Below, piece after piece: positions 12,927 to 22,310 of a DNA stretch of 64,000 bases; within the stretch, counting starts at the first letter, position 1, and each line of letters starts with the position of its first letter. Under the pieces are notes generated by a model. The model saw nothing but the letters and a program-made list of their open reading frames with translations. It did not search any database and was not told the origin of the DNA. The stretch spans positions 1 through 64,000 of the forward strand of contig JAIQGG010000009.1 of NCBI GenBank assembly GCA_020072785.1. Reading direction: 5' to 3'. This stretch comes from Terriglobia bacterium. Lineage in GTDB: Bacteria; Acidobacteriota; Terriglobia; Acidiferrales; UBA7541. The translations under genes and the position numbers were made by a program.

Positions 12927-12960
12927 TTGACGATATAGCCCATGCATGCATTATACTGCA
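12927..12960 (+). promoter_or_regulatory. Promoter of the box operon with overlapping TGCA repeats
   Basis: A sigma70-type promoter: -35 TTGACG (12927-12932), 18-base spacer, -10 TTATAC (12951-12956). The regulator ATG is at 12983, giving a short leader of about 20 bases. Three TGCA units (12943, 12947, 12957) sit within and just after the spacer and flank the -10 box, where a bound repressor would block RNA polymerase. TGCA units are characteristic of BzdR/BoxR operators, so autoregulation released by benzoyl-CoA is a reasonable inference. Confidence 0.6.
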
Positions 12961-12982
12961 CGCTCATTGCGACTCCATAGCT

Positions 12983-13891
12983 ATGGCCACTAAACTCAAC
13001 TCTGGTGAACTGGCTGCACACCTTGGTGCGCCAGCCGATTCCGAAAGTGCGTTTCTCCTGTTCCTCGGCAGGCATGTGCGCGGAGTGCGCGCCCGCCGCG
13101 GCATGACCCGCAAAATGGTGGCCAAGGAGGCCGACGTTTCCGAACGCCACCTGGCCCAACTGGAAGCCGGCGAAGGCAACGTCTCCGTCGTCCTCCTGCG
13201 GCGCATCGCCCTGGCCCTGAACGTCTCCCTTGTCGAGCTGTTCGCTCCCGAAACGGAAGAGTTTTCCGAGAAGCGGATGATCCAGGAGTTTCTCGAACAT
13301 CTTCCGAAACACCGCTTGGAGGAGATCCTCGGCCGGCTCACCCACAGCATCCGGCTGGAAGAGAAACGGCGCAGCGAGCACATCGCGCTCATCGGCCTGC
13401 GCGGCGCGGGAAAATCGACGCTGGGCAGCCGGCTGTCCCAGGAGCGGAACGTCCCCTTCATCGAGCTCGATCGAGAGATCGAAAAAGAGACGGGCATGCC
13501 GCTGGACGAGATTTTTTCCCTCTACGGGCAGGCCGGCTACCGGCGCATCGAAAAGCGCGCCTTGAAGCGCGTGCTGCAGGAGCAGCCCAGCGCTATCCTC
13601 TCCGTTGGCGGAGGCGTGGTCTCCGAAAAAGAGACCTACGAATATCTGCTGGCCCACTGCTACACAGTCTGGGTGAAGGCCCAGCCCGAAGAGCACATGG
13701 CGCGGGTGGTCGCCCAGGGCGATTTCCGGGCCATGGCCGAGAACGACGAAGCCATGGAAGACCTGCGGAGCATCCTGGAAGCCCGCGAGCCGCTCTACCG
13801 CAGGGCCGATCTGCAGCTCGATACTTCCGGGGAAGACGTCGAACAGAGTTTTCAGAAATTGAAGCTAGCACTGCAAACCGAGTTTGCCTAG
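12983..13891 (+). CDS. boxR: BoxR/BzdR-type transcriptional regulator (XRE HTH + shikimate-kinase-like domain)
   Basis: A 302-residue regulator. Residues about 28-90 form an XRE-type helix-turn-helix (RARRGMTRKMVAKEADVSER). Residues about 130-300 resemble shikimate kinase, with P-loop GLRGAGKSTLGSRLS and LSVGGGVVSE. In BzdR and BoxR this kinase-like domain binds benzoyl-CoA as the inducer. It stands 9 bases before boxC in the same direction, so the regulator is the first gene of the operon it should control. Family assignment is strong; the effector is inferred from the family and the adjacent box genes. Confidence 0.88.
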   Translation: MATKLNSGELAAHLGAPADSESAFLLFLGRHVRGVRARRGMTRKMVAKEADVSERHLAQLEAGEGNVSVVLLRRIALALNVSLVELFAPETEEFSEKRMIQEFLEHLPKHRLEEILGRLTHSIRLEEKRRSEHIALIGLRGAGKSTLGSRLSQERNVPFIELDREIEKETGMPLDEIFSLYGQAGYRRIEKRALKRVLQEQPSAILSVGGGVVSEKETYEYLLAHCYTVWVKAQPEEHMARVVAQGDFRAMAENDEAMEDLRSILEAREPLYRRADLQLDTSGEDVEQSFQKLKLALQTEFA

Positions 13892-13900
13892 GAGATTACC

Positions 13901-15580
13901 GTGGACGCAGCATTTGCTCAGGAAGCGCAGGCCAAATTCGATCCGGTGGACTACCAGACCGACCCCGCGCGCTACAAGCACTGGCGCCTGGCGTTCGACG
14001 GCCCCGTGGGCACGCTCACCATGGACGTCAACGAAGAGTGCGGCATCCGCCCGGGCTACAAGCTCAAGCTGAACTCCTACGACCTGGGCGTGGATATCGA
14101 GCTGCACGACGCCCTGCAGCGGATCCGCTTCGAGCATCCGGAGATCCGCTCCGTGGTCCTGAGCAGCGCCAAGAACCGCATCTTCTGCTCCGGCGCCAAT
14201 ATCTACATGCTGGGGCTTTCCTCGCACGCCTGGAAAGTGAACTTCTGCAAATTCACCAACGAAACGCGCAACGGCATCGAAGACGCCAGCGCGCACTCCG
14301 GCCTCAAGTTCCTGGCCGCTTTGAACGGCACGACCGCCGGGGGCGGCTACGAGCTGGCCCTGGCCTGCGACGAAATCGTTCTGGTGGACGATCGCTCTTC
14401 CGCCGTCAGCCTGCCCGAGGTTCCCCTGCTGGGCGTTCTCCCCGGCACCGGCGGCCTGACCCGCGTGACCGACAAGCGCAAAGTCCGCCGGGACCATGCC
14501 GATATTTTCTCGACCACCCCGGACGGCCTGCGCGGCCAGCGCGCCAAGGACTGGCGCCTCGTGGATGAGGTGGTCAAGACCCAGCAGTTCGCCGAGCACA
14601 TCAAACAGCGCGCCGTGCAACTTGCGGCACAAAGCGACCGCCCGGCGAACGCCAAGGGCGTGCCGCTCGCGCCGTTGCAGCGCACCGCCGATGCCACGGG
14701 CCTGCACTATGAATACGTCGACGCCCAGATCCATCGCGAAAGCCGCACGGTCACCATCACCGTGCGCGCCCCGGAGAGCGTCACCGAAGACACCGCCGAG
14801 AAGGCCGTTGCCGCGGGCGCGCGCTGGTGGCCCCTGCAGATGGCCCGCGAGCTGGACGACGCCATCCTCAGCCTGCGCACCAACGAACTCGAGCTGGGCT
14901 TGTGGATTTTCAAGACCGCCGGAAATTCCGAAGCGGTCCTCGCCACCGACGATTTCCTGCTGAAGCATCAGGACCACTGGTTCATCCGCGAGGTCCTGGG
15001 CATGATGCGGCGCACGTTCGCCCGCCTGGATGTCACCGCGCGCTCTCTGTTTGCCGTGGTGGAGCCCGGCTCCTGCTTCGCCGGCACGCTGCTGGAACTG
15101 GCGCTGGCCGCCGACCGCGTCTACATGCTGGATGCGCAGGAAGGCGACACCGGCTCGCTCACGCTCTCGCGCATCAATTTTGGCGCCCTGCCGATGGTGA
15201 ATCACCTCTCACGCCTGGCCGCGCGCTTCTACCAGGACGAGCAGCAGCTCAGCGCTCTGCGCGCCCTGGCCGGCAAGAAACTTTCCGCGCGCGAAGCCGT
15301 AGACGCCGGCCTGGTCACCGCCGCGCCCGACGATCTGGACTGGCAGGATGAGCTGCGCCTGGCCATCGAGTCCCGCGTCGCGCTCTCGCCCGACGCGCTG
15401 ACCGGCCTCGAAGCCAATCTGCGCTTCGGCCTGCCGGAAACGCTGGAGACGCGCGTGTTCGGGCGCCTCTCCGCCTGGCAGAACTGGATCTTCATCCGCC
15501 CGAATGCCGTGGGCGCCAGCGGCGCCCTGAAGGTCTACGGCACGGGCGCCCCGGTGAAATTCAACTGGGAAAGAGTTTAG
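13901..15580 (+). CDS. boxC: 2,3-epoxybenzoyl-CoA dihydrolase (benzoyl-CoA-dihydrodiol lyase) BoxC
   Basis: A 559-residue enzyme of the aerobic CoA-dependent benzoate pathway. It hydrolyses and opens the epoxidised ring of benzoyl-CoA to 3,4-dehydroadipyl-CoA semialdehyde and formate. It belongs to the crotonase superfamily: oxyanion-hole segments CSGANIYMLGLSSHAWKVNF (about residue 97) and LNGTTAGGGYELALACDEI (about 140) are clear, and a second crotonase-like half follows (GSCFAGTLLELALAADRVYM). The length is as expected for BoxC. The GTG start has AGGAGA 7 bases upstream. It lies between boxR and boxB. Confidence 0.93.
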   Translation: MDAAFAQEAQAKFDPVDYQTDPARYKHWRLAFDGPVGTLTMDVNEECGIRPGYKLKLNSYDLGVDIELHDALQRIRFEHPEIRSVVLSSAKNRIFCSGANIYMLGLSSHAWKVNFCKFTNETRNGIEDASAHSGLKFLAALNGTTAGGGYELALACDEIVLVDDRSSAVSLPEVPLLGVLPGTGGLTRVTDKRKVRRDHADIFSTTPDGLRGQRAKDWRLVDEVVKTQQFAEHIKQRAVQLAAQSDRPANAKGVPLAPLQRTADATGLHYEYVDAQIHRESRTVTITVRAPESVTEDTAEKAVAAGARWWPLQMARELDDAILSLRTNELELGLWIFKTAGNSEAVLATDDFLLKHQDHWFIREVLGMMRRTFARLDVTARSLFAVVEPGSCFAGTLLELALAADRVYMLDAQEGDTGSLTLSRINFGALPMVNHLSRLAARFYQDEQQLSALRALAGKKLSAREAVDAGLVTAAPDDLDWQDELRLAIESRVALSPDALTGLEANLRFGLPETLETRVFGRLSAWQNWIFIRPNAVGASGALKVYGTGAPVKFNWERV

Positions 15581-15599
15581 GAGTCTTTTGAAAAACCGG

Positions 15600-15631
15600 C
15601 ATTCCGAGCGAAGCGAGGAACCGCGCTTCGC
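15600..15631. repeat. REP-like intergenic hairpin between boxC and boxB
   Basis: The phrase CATTCCGAGCGAAGCGAGGA is followed by a reverse copy that gives an 8-bp stem, GCGAAGCG (15608-15615) with CGCTTCGC (15624-15631), and an 8-base loop. A related CATTCCGAG phrase occurs at about 40693 and again at about 51066, so it looks like a dispersed intergenic repeat. Sitting 28 bases before boxB, it could tune mRNA stability between the two genes. Confidence 0.55.
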
Positions 15632-15658
15632 TGGTCAAAATTCAACAGGGAGATGGCG

Positions 15659-17083
15659 ATGATCGATTACACCGAGAAAATTCCCAACAACGTGGACCTG
15701 GGCCGCGACCGCGTACTGCAGCGCGCCCTCGAGCACTGGCAGCCCGCCTACATGGGCTGGTGGTACGACATGGGCCCGAGCGAGAGCCACAATTACGAAG
15801 TCTATCTGCGCACCGCCATCAGCGTGGAGCCCGATGGCTGGGCCAAGTTCGGCTACGTGCGCATGCCCGATTACCGCTGGGGCATCTTCCTGCAGCCGCG
15901 CGACCCCAATCGCCTGGTCAATTTCGGCACGCACAAGGGCGATTCCGCCTGGCAGGAAGTCCCCGGGGAATACCGCTCCGCGTTGCGCCGCATCATCGTC
16001 ACCCAGGGTGACACCGAGCCCGCGTCCGTCGAGCAGCAGCGCATGCTGGGCATGTGCTGCCCCTCGCTCTACGACCTGCGGAATATTTTTCAGGTCAACG
16101 TCGAGGAAGGCCGGCACCTGTGGGCCATGGTCTATCTGTTGCACCGCTACTTCGGCCGCGACGGCCGCGAGGAAGCCGAAGCCCTGCTGGACCGGCGCTC
16201 CGGCGACGCCGACAATCCGCGCATTCTGGGGGCCTTCAACGAGCCCACGCCGGACTGGCTGGCTTTCTACATGTTCACTTTTTTCACCGACCGCGACGGC
16301 AAGTTCCAGCTCAGCGCCCTCGCCGAATCCGGTTTCGATCCCCTGGCGCGCACCTGCCGCTTCATGCTCACCGAGGAAGCCCATCACATGTTCGTGGGGG
16401 AAACCGGCGTCGGGCGCATTCTCCAGCGCACCTGCGAAGTGATGCGCGAACACAAGGTGGAAACTCCCGCGGACGTGCGCGCCCTGGGCGTCATCGATTT
16501 GCAAACCATCCAGCGCTACCTCAACTTTCATTACAGCGTCACCATCGACCTCTTCGGCTCCGACGCCTCCTCCAACGCCGCTACCTACTACACCACCGGC
16601 CTCAAAGGGCGCTACGAGGAGACCAAGCTCACCGACGATCACATCCTGAGCGATGCCGCCTACCCCATCTTCGAGGTCACTGGAAACAAGATCGTGGAAC
16701 GCCAAGTGCCCGCGCTCACCGCCATCAACGAGCGCCTGCGCGACGACTATATCGGGGAGATTCAGGCCGGCGTGGACCGCTGGAACAAAATCATCGAGAA
16801 GACCGGCGTGGCCTTCCGCCTCACCCTCCCGCACAAGGGATTCCACCGCGCCATCGGCAACTTTGCCGGCCACTACATCAGCCCCGACGGGGAAGTCCTG
16901 AGCCAGGAAGCGTGGACCGACCGCCAGCACAAGTGGCTGCCCAGCCAGGAGGATTTTGCCTTCGTGCAGTCGCTGATGACCGGCCGCGTCGTCGAGCCCG
17001 GCAAATTCGCCAACTGGATCGCCCCGCCGATCCGCGGCATCAATAGCCAGCCGCTGAACTTCGAGTACGTGCGCTTCAATTGA
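15659..17083 (+). CDS. boxB: Benzoyl-CoA 2,3-epoxidase, oxygenase subunit BoxB
   Basis: A 474-residue di-iron oxygenase that inserts one O atom into benzoyl-CoA to give the 2,3-epoxide. The ligand segment LTEEAHHMFVGETG (about residue 240) and a second EAHH-type carboxylate helix region are typical of BoxB, and the sequence WWYDMGPSESHNYEVYLRT near the start is characteristic. ATG 15659 is preferred to ATG 15653 because the GGGAG site would be too close to the latter. Electrons normally come from the reductase BoxA, which is not in this window. tRNA-Leu follows on the opposite strand, so the operon ends here. Confidence 0.93.
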   Translation: MIDYTEKIPNNVDLGRDRVLQRALEHWQPAYMGWWYDMGPSESHNYEVYLRTAISVEPDGWAKFGYVRMPDYRWGIFLQPRDPNRLVNFGTHKGDSAWQEVPGEYRSALRRIIVTQGDTEPASVEQQRMLGMCCPSLYDLRNIFQVNVEEGRHLWAMVYLLHRYFGRDGREEAEALLDRRSGDADNPRILGAFNEPTPDWLAFYMFTFFTDRDGKFQLSALAESGFDPLARTCRFMLTEEAHHMFVGETGVGRILQRTCEVMREHKVETPADVRALGVIDLQTIQRYLNFHYSVTIDLFGSDASSNAATYYTTGLKGRYEETKLTDDHILSDAAYPIFEVTGNKIVERQVPALTAINERLRDDYIGEIQAGVDRWNKIIEKTGVAFRLTLPHKGFHRAIGNFAGHYISPDGEVLSQEAWTDRQHKWLPSQEDFAFVQSLMTGRVVEPGKFANWIAPPIRGINSQPLNFEYVRFN

Positions 17084-17113
17084 CCGGGGAATTGCCGCTC
17101 GCTGGCGGAGAAG

Positions 17114-17201
17114 GTGGTGCGGGAGAAGGGATTTGAACCCCTATGGCCTTGCGGCCGCCAGCTCCTAAGGCTGGTGCGTCTGCCAGTTCCGCCACTCCCG
17201 C
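17114..17201 (-). tRNA. tRNA-Leu (anticodon TAG)
   Basis: A complete cloverleaf on the minus strand. The 7-bp acceptor stem is GCGGGAG with CTCCCGC, the anticodon stem/loop is CCAGC-CTTAGGA-GCTGG (anticodon TAG), there is a long variable arm typical of tRNA-Leu, and the T arm contains GGTTCAAATCC. The CCA end is encoded (17114-17116). Confidence 0.95.
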
Positions 17202-17294
17202 GCCGCAAAAGACACTATACCGGGATTCGACGGCGATTCTCCAGTGTCTAGCGCGGCCTCCGTGCGCAGCGCGCGGCGGCCAGGGAGAATCCCG

Positions 17295-18590
17295 TCAGTC
17301 CAGTTGCTTGCCGAGCGTTTCCGGCAGGGTGAGCGTGAGCAGCGCGGCCACGAAAAACGCTCCGGCCTGCAGAAAAAACGCGGGGCCCAGACCGTAGTGT
17401 TTGGCGAGCGCGCCCACGGCGAAGGGCGCGGCGGCGGAGAGGCCGCGGCCGATGTTGTAGCTGAGGCCCATGGCGGCGGCGCGAATCTCGCCGGGAAAGA
17501 TTTCGCTGGCGATGGCCGCATAACCGGAAAAGAAGCCGGTGCCGAAGAAGGCTACCAACGGCCCCAGCACGAGCAGCCAGAGCGGGCTGCGCGTCATCCC
17601 GTAGAGCGGCACCAGCATCGCCGCAACCAGCAGATAGGTGAAATACGGTTTTCTCCGTCCATAGGCGTCGGCGAAGAAGCCGAACATCGCGTACCCCAGC
17701 CATTTCCCGAAAGTCAGCACCAGAAAAAAGCTGGTGGTCTTGACCAGGCTCAAGCCGCGCCCGCCCTGCGCCACCGGCAGCGAGAGATACGCCGGAATCC
17801 ACGTAAACAGGCCCCAGTAGCCGAACATCCCGCAGGTGTTCATGGCCGTGGCCAGGATCCCGTTGCGCAGAACCTTGCCGCGCAGCAGAGACCACGGCGA
17901 CGTTTTCTGCCGCGGCGCTTTTTCCCGCTGCAGCCACACTTCCGGCTCCGGCACGCGCCGCTGAATCCAGAAGACCAGCAGGGCCGGCAGCACCCCGACG
18001 AAAAAGACCGCGCGCCAGCCGAAATGCGGGAGCACGAAGGCCACCACCAGGGCGGCGATGGCCTCGCCGATGGCGTAGGCCGACTGCATCAGGCCGAGCG
18101 CTTTGCCGCGATGCGCCGGGCGCCAGGTCTCCGCGATTAGCGCCGCTGCGGTGGTCCATTCGCCGCCCATGCCCAGGCCGAGGAGAAAACGGAACACCGC
18201 GAGTTGCGGCACGCTCTGCGAGAAGCCGCAGGCCGCGCTGGCCAGCGAATAGATCAGGATGGAGATCATCAGCGCGCGCGTGCGCCCGATGCGGTCGGCC
18301 ACCACGCCGAAGAGAAATCCGCCGAGCGCCGAAGCCACCAGGGTCAGCGAATTCAGCAATCCCGCGGTGGCCTTGTCCATGCCGAAATTGCGGATCAAGT
18401 AGGTCAGGACCAGCGAGTACAACATCACGTCCATCGCGTCCAGCATCCAGCCCAGTCCGCCGGCGAAGAGCGAGCGGCGCTCCGCGGTGGTGACGTCCGC
18501 GATCCAGGAAAGATCGAAAACGCCGCGCGGTGTCTCTGCTGCGGGTGCGGATGGTGTCGGTGCTGCGGGTCCGGCAGGCACGTTGCTCAT
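17295..18590 (-). CDS. MFS transporter, aromatic acid/sialate:H+ symporter-like
   Basis: A 431-residue, twelve-helix major facilitator. Helix 1 carries GWMLDAMDVMLYSLVLTYL, with the acidic residues seen in AAHS/SHS symporters. The loop 2-3 signature is GVVADRIGRTRALM, and the repeat in the second half is FGFFADAYGRRKPYF. An Ala/Pro-rich cytoplasmic N-terminus of about 35 residues precedes helix 1. The ATG at 18590 is chosen; GGAG is 11 bases upstream. Since it lies beside the box genes, uptake of benzoate or a similar acid is possible but unproven. Confidence 0.82.
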   Translation of the reverse strand: MSNVPAGPAAPTPSAPAAETPRGVFDLSWIADVTTAERRSLFAGGLGWMLDAMDVMLYSLVLTYLIRNFGMDKATAGLLNSLTLVASALGGFLFGVVADRIGRTRALMISILIYSLASAACGFSQSVPQLAVFRFLLGLGMGGEWTTAAALIAETWRPAHRGKALGLMQSAYAIGEAIAALVVAFVLPHFGWRAVFFVGVLPALLVFWIQRRVPEPEVWLQREKAPRQKTSPWSLLRGKVLRNGILATAMNTCGMFGYWGLFTWIPAYLSLPVAQGGRGLSLVKTTSFFLVLTFGKWLGYAMFGFFADAYGRRKPYFTYLLVAAMLVPLYGMTRSPLWLLVLGPLVAFFGTGFFSGYAAIASEIFPGEIRAAAMGLSYNIGRGLSAAAPFAVGALAKHYGLGPAFFLQAGAFFVAALLTLTLPETLGKQLD

Positions 18591-18845
18591 GCGCAGGTGT
18601 GCTCCATGACGTGGCCCCGATTGTAGCGGAACCCGCACCGCTGCGGTACGGAATGAGGCGGCGAGCTTGCGGCATTTCCGGCTGAGAAGAAAGGCGAGAA
18701 GACAGCACCGTAAAGCGCATGCCAGGTTGCACAGATTTCAGTTTGTATCGTTCGCTTCCGCAGGCACAGGCTGAAGCCTGTGCTGCTCGAGCTTCTGGGG
18801 CTCTTCCTCTTTCTTCGTTTCGGCTGCACAATCTCTCATCTGCAG

Positions 18846-20009
18846 ATGACCCACAAATTTGATGCGGTGATCCTGGGCGCGGGGGCGGCGGGGCTGCTGT
18901 GCGCGGTGGAGGCGGGCAAGCGCGGGCGGCGCGTGGCGGTGCTGGAGCATGCCGAGCGGGCGGGGAAGAAGATCCTGATCTCCGGCGGGGGGCGCTGCAA
19001 TTTCACCAACCTGCACTGCCGGGCGGAAAATTTTCTCTCCGCGAACCTGCACTTCGCGAAATCGGCGCTGGCGCGGTACACGCCGGCGGACTTCATTGCG
19101 CTGGTGGAAAAGCACGGCATCCCCTGGCACGAGAAGACGCTGGGGCAGCTCTTCTGCGACCGCTCGGCGCAGGACATTCTGGACATGCTGGAGGCGGAAT
19201 GCCGGGCGGCCGGTGTGCAGATATTTCTGCAGAGCCGGATCCGCGAGGTGCGGCGAGCGACTGAATTCGTAGTGCGCACCGACGCGGCGGAATTCCGCGC
19301 GCCGGCGCTGGTGGTGGCCACGGGCGGGCTCTCCATCCCGAAGATGGGAGCGAGCGGGATGGGCTACGAGCTGGCGCGGCAATTCGGGCTGAAGATCGTG
19401 CCGACGCGGCCGGCACTGGTGCCGCTGGTGCTCGGTGGCAAAGACCGCAGCCGGTACTGCAATCTGGCGGGGGTCTCGGCGGAAGTGGTCGCGGGCACGG
19501 ATGGCCACGCGTTCCGGGAGAAGATGCTGATTACGCACCGCGGGCTGAGCGGGCCGGCGATCCTGCAGATTTCGTCGTATTGGGAGAAAGGCAAGCGCAT
19601 CCGCATCGACCTGGCGCCGGAACGCGAGGTGACGGCGGCGATCCGCGAAGGGCAGGCGCGCAACATGGCCGCGGCGCGCTCTGCGCTCCAGGGAGTGCTG
19701 CCGAAGCGTTTTGCAGAGCGCTGGCTGGAGCTGCACAAGCCGCGGGCCTGGACGAACGAAGCGCTGGCGGAGCTCGAGCAGCAGGTGCACGAATGGACGC
19801 TTGCGCCCACGGGCACCGAGGGCTACGAAAAAGCCGAGGTCACCGCGGGCGGAGTGGACACCGAGGAGCTGTCGAGCAAGACGATGGAAAGCCGGAAAGT
19901 GCCGGGGCTGTTTTTCATCGGCGAGGTTGTGGACGTCACGGGGCAGCTCGGCGGCTTCAATTTCCAATGGGCCTGGGCCTCCGGCGCGGCCGCGGGGCGG
20001 GCTCTATGA
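18846..20009 (+). CDS. FAD/NAD(P)-dependent oxidoreductase, BaiN/HI0933 family
   Basis: A 387-residue flavoprotein of the HI0933 family. The FAD dinucleotide fold is at the N-terminus (DAVILGAGAAGLLCAVEAGK), followed by the family motif GKKILISGGGRCNFTN. GFNFQWAWASGAAAGRA at the C-terminus is the second flavin contact. The ATG at 18846 is the natural start; an upstream hydrophobic extension is out of family. The physiological substrate of these proteins is mostly unknown. Confidence 0.87.
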   Translation: MTHKFDAVILGAGAAGLLCAVEAGKRGRRVAVLEHAERAGKKILISGGGRCNFTNLHCRAENFLSANLHFAKSALARYTPADFIALVEKHGIPWHEKTLGQLFCDRSAQDILDMLEAECRAAGVQIFLQSRIREVRRATEFVVRTDAAEFRAPALVVATGGLSIPKMGASGMGYELARQFGLKIVPTRPALVPLVLGGKDRSRYCNLAGVSAEVVAGTDGHAFREKMLITHRGLSGPAILQISSYWEKGKRIRIDLAPEREVTAAIREGQARNMAAARSALQGVLPKRFAERWLELHKPRAWTNEALAELEQQVHEWTLAPTGTEGYEKAEVTAGGVDTEELSSKTMESRKVPGLFFIGEVVDVTGQLGGFNFQWAWASGAAAGRAL

Positions 20010-20059
20010 CTTTTGCGCGGAGCCGCGGATCGCAAACAACGGGGCAGGCGCGAACTTGC

Positions 20060-20377
20060 TCACGCAGATAGTTTTACTTCGCTGATCTGGATGGTGGGCT
20101 GGGTGTTGGTGTAATTCGGCACGTCCGCCTGAATGGCCGGGGTATGGGGACCGAACGACGCCTGGACGGCCTCCACCGACTCGAATATGAAGTGGGCCAT
20201 TGCCAGATAGGCCGGCGGCAATCCGGGCCCCGGCCCGCCGAGACCCTGCTCCACCGAATAACTCTTGATGGCCGGGCCAACATTGCGAAGGACCATCGGT
20301 ATGTGCCGATTGCAGTAGTAAGCCATGTCGAAGGTGCTGCCCGGAGTGTTTGGATACATCACGCTGAGTTTGATCAC
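20060..20377 (-). CDS. EthD family protein
   Basis: A 105-residue dimeric alpha-beta barrel protein. MIKLSVMYPNTPGSTFDMAY, then YYCNRHIPM and the central GGPGPGLPPAYLAMAHFIFE, match the EthD family found next to P450 and catabolic enzymes. It converges with the flavoprotein gene and stands alone between it and the ABC-F gene. Role unknown. Confidence 0.85.
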   Translation of the reverse strand: MIKLSVMYPNTPGSTFDMAYYCNRHIPMVLRNVGPAIKSYSVEQGLGGPGPGLPPAYLAMAHFIFESVEAVQASFGPHTPAIQADVPNYTNTQPTIQISEVKLSA

Positions 20378-20416
20378 TGTGTGCGTCTCCTGAATGGCCG
20401 TTAAATTAGCATGATC

Positions 20417-22231
20417 TCAGCCTTTTTTCTCTTCCAGTTGGGCCCAGCGGGCGTAGAGGGCATCGACGGCGCGCTGGGCTTCTTCCAATTGGAGGCAGGC
20501 GGCGTGCAGGCGCGGGGCGTCGCTCATGATGGCGGAGTCTTCGAGAGCGGCGTGCTTGGCGTGGAGATCCTGCTCGGCCTCGGCGATGCGCTGTTCCATG
20601 GCGGCGAATTCGCGGGCTTCCTGATAGGAGAGTTTTTTCTTCGCGGCGGCTGGAGGTGACGTTGGCACGGCGGGAGAGGGCCGGGTTGCGGATGGTTGCG
20701 TGGAAGCGGTCTGTTTCTGCTGCGACTCCTGCCACTCCTCCCACTGCAAGTAGTCGGCAAAGCGCTCCGCGCTACCCAGGCCGTCGAGGCCGAGGACCAC
20801 GGTCGAGACGCGGTCGAGCATGTAGCGGTCGTGGGTGACCAGCACCAGCGCGCCGGGATACTCGAGCAGACTCTCTTCGAGAATTTCCAGCGTGGGGATG
20901 TCGAGATCGTTGGTCGGTTCGTCCAGGAGCAGAACGTCGGCGGGCTGGAGCATAAGCTGGGCGATCAGCACGCGGGCGCGCTCGCCGCCGGAAAGTCTCC
21001 CCACGGGCGTCTCGAGGTCCCCGGCGGCGAAGAGAAAGCGCGCGGCCCAGGCGGCGACGTGAATCACGCGCTCCTGGTAGATGACCGAATCGCTGTCGGG
21101 GGCCAGGGCGCGGCGCAGGGAAACGCAGGGATCGAGCTGGCGGCTCTGGTCGAAGTAAACGATGCGCAGGGGGTCGGCGCGACGGATGGTGCCGGCGGTG
21201 GGCTCAAGCTCCCCGCGCAGCAGGCGGAGAAGGGTGGTTTTGCCGCTGCCGTTGGGGCCGACGAGGCCCACGCGCATTCCCGAGGTGACGCTGAAATCGA
21301 TGTCCTGGAACAGGGTGCGCTCGCCGATGGCGTAGCTCACGCCCTCGAGGGTGATCAGCTGCTTGGTCTTGCGATGGGACGCGGAAAAATCGATGCGTGC
21401 GATGACGCTGCGCGTGCGCGCGCTCAGGCCGGCGAGTTCGCCGATCAGCTCGTGGGCTTTGTCGATGCGCGCTTTGGATTTGGTGGTGCGGGCCTTGGGG
21501 CCGCGGCGCAGCCATTCGATCTCGGTGTGCACGCGGTTCTCGATGGCCTCCTGGTGCTTGCGCTGCGCGTGGAGGTAGGCCTCCTTGGCCAGCAGGAAGT
21601 TGCTGTAATTGCCGCGGACGCGCAGCAGGCCGTCTTCATAGATGCGGTCGAGCTCCACCACGTCGTTGGCGACGTTTTCCAGGAAGTAGCGATCGTGGCT
21701 AACGACGACGCAGGCGAACGGCGCGTTCTGCAGCACGCCTTCGAGCCACTCGATGCCGGCGAGGTCCAGGTGGTTGGTGGGCTCGTCGAGCAGGAGAATA
21801 TCCGGCTGCTGCACGAGGGCTTCAACAATCGCCAGGCGTTTGCGCCAGCCGCCGGAAAGCGCCGCCGCTTCGGCGTCCAGGTCGTTGAAACCGGCGCGGC
21901 CCAGCGGTTCGGCCATGCGGGAGAGCCACTCGGCGTGGGGCACGGCGGCGCGTTCGAGGGCGCCCTCGATGACGGAGCGGATCGTTGCGCCCGAAGCAAA
22001 CTCAGAACTCTGCGTGACGCAGGCGAAGCGGGTGCGCTTGCGGATGGCGATCTCCCCGCTGTCCGGCTTCACGCGGCCGTGGAGAATCTCCAGGAGGGTG
22101 GATTTCCCCGAACCGTTGGGGCCGATCACGCCGATGCGGTCGCCTTCGGAAACGGAGAAGGAGAGGTTTTGGAACAGCGGAGCGCTGCCGTATCGCTTCG
22201 AAAGTCCCTGGGCATTGATAATCGGAGGCAA
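20417..22231 (-). CDS. ABC-F family ATPase, Uup-like
   Basis: A 604-residue soluble protein with two ABC ATPase cassettes and no membrane segment. Walker A motifs are GPNGSGKSTLLE (about residue 38) and GPNGSGKTTLLR (about 325); signature motifs are LSGGWRKRLA and LSGGERARVLIAQLM; Walker B strands are ILLLDEPTNHLD and VLLLDEPTNDLD. An interdomain linker (about 230-285) and a Lys/Gln-rich C-terminal coiled coil (about 525-600) are as in Uup, which acts on ribosomes or branched DNA. Single-gene unit. Confidence 0.88.
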   Translation of the reverse strand: MPPIINAQGLSKRYGSAPLFQNLSFSVSEGDRIGVIGPNGSGKSTLLEILHGRVKPDSGEIAIRKRTRFACVTQSSEFASGATIRSVIEGALERAAVPHAEWLSRMAEPLGRAGFNDLDAEAAALSGGWRKRLAIVEALVQQPDILLLDEPTNHLDLAGIEWLEGVLQNAPFACVVVSHDRYFLENVANDVVELDRIYEDGLLRVRGNYSNFLLAKEAYLHAQRKHQEAIENRVHTEIEWLRRGPKARTTKSKARIDKAHELIGELAGLSARTRSVIARIDFSASHRKTKQLITLEGVSYAIGERTLFQDIDFSVTSGMRVGLVGPNGSGKTTLLRLLRGELEPTAGTIRRADPLRIVYFDQSRQLDPCVSLRRALAPDSDSVIYQERVIHVAAWAARFLFAAGDLETPVGRLSGGERARVLIAQLMLQPADVLLLDEPTNDLDIPTLEILEESLLEYPGALVLVTHDRYMLDRVSTVVLGLDGLGSAERFADYLQWEEWQESQQKQTASTQPSATRPSPAVPTSPPAAAKKKLSYQEAREFAAMEQRIAEAEQDLHAKHAALEDSAIMSDAPRLHAACLQLEEAQRAVDALYARWAQLEEKKG

Positions 22232-22310
22232 CGGACGCGGTAATCTCCTGTGGTGTGCTTACACTCAAGAATAGCAGAACTGGCGGCGGAACATCGGAGG
22301 GCGCAGCAGG

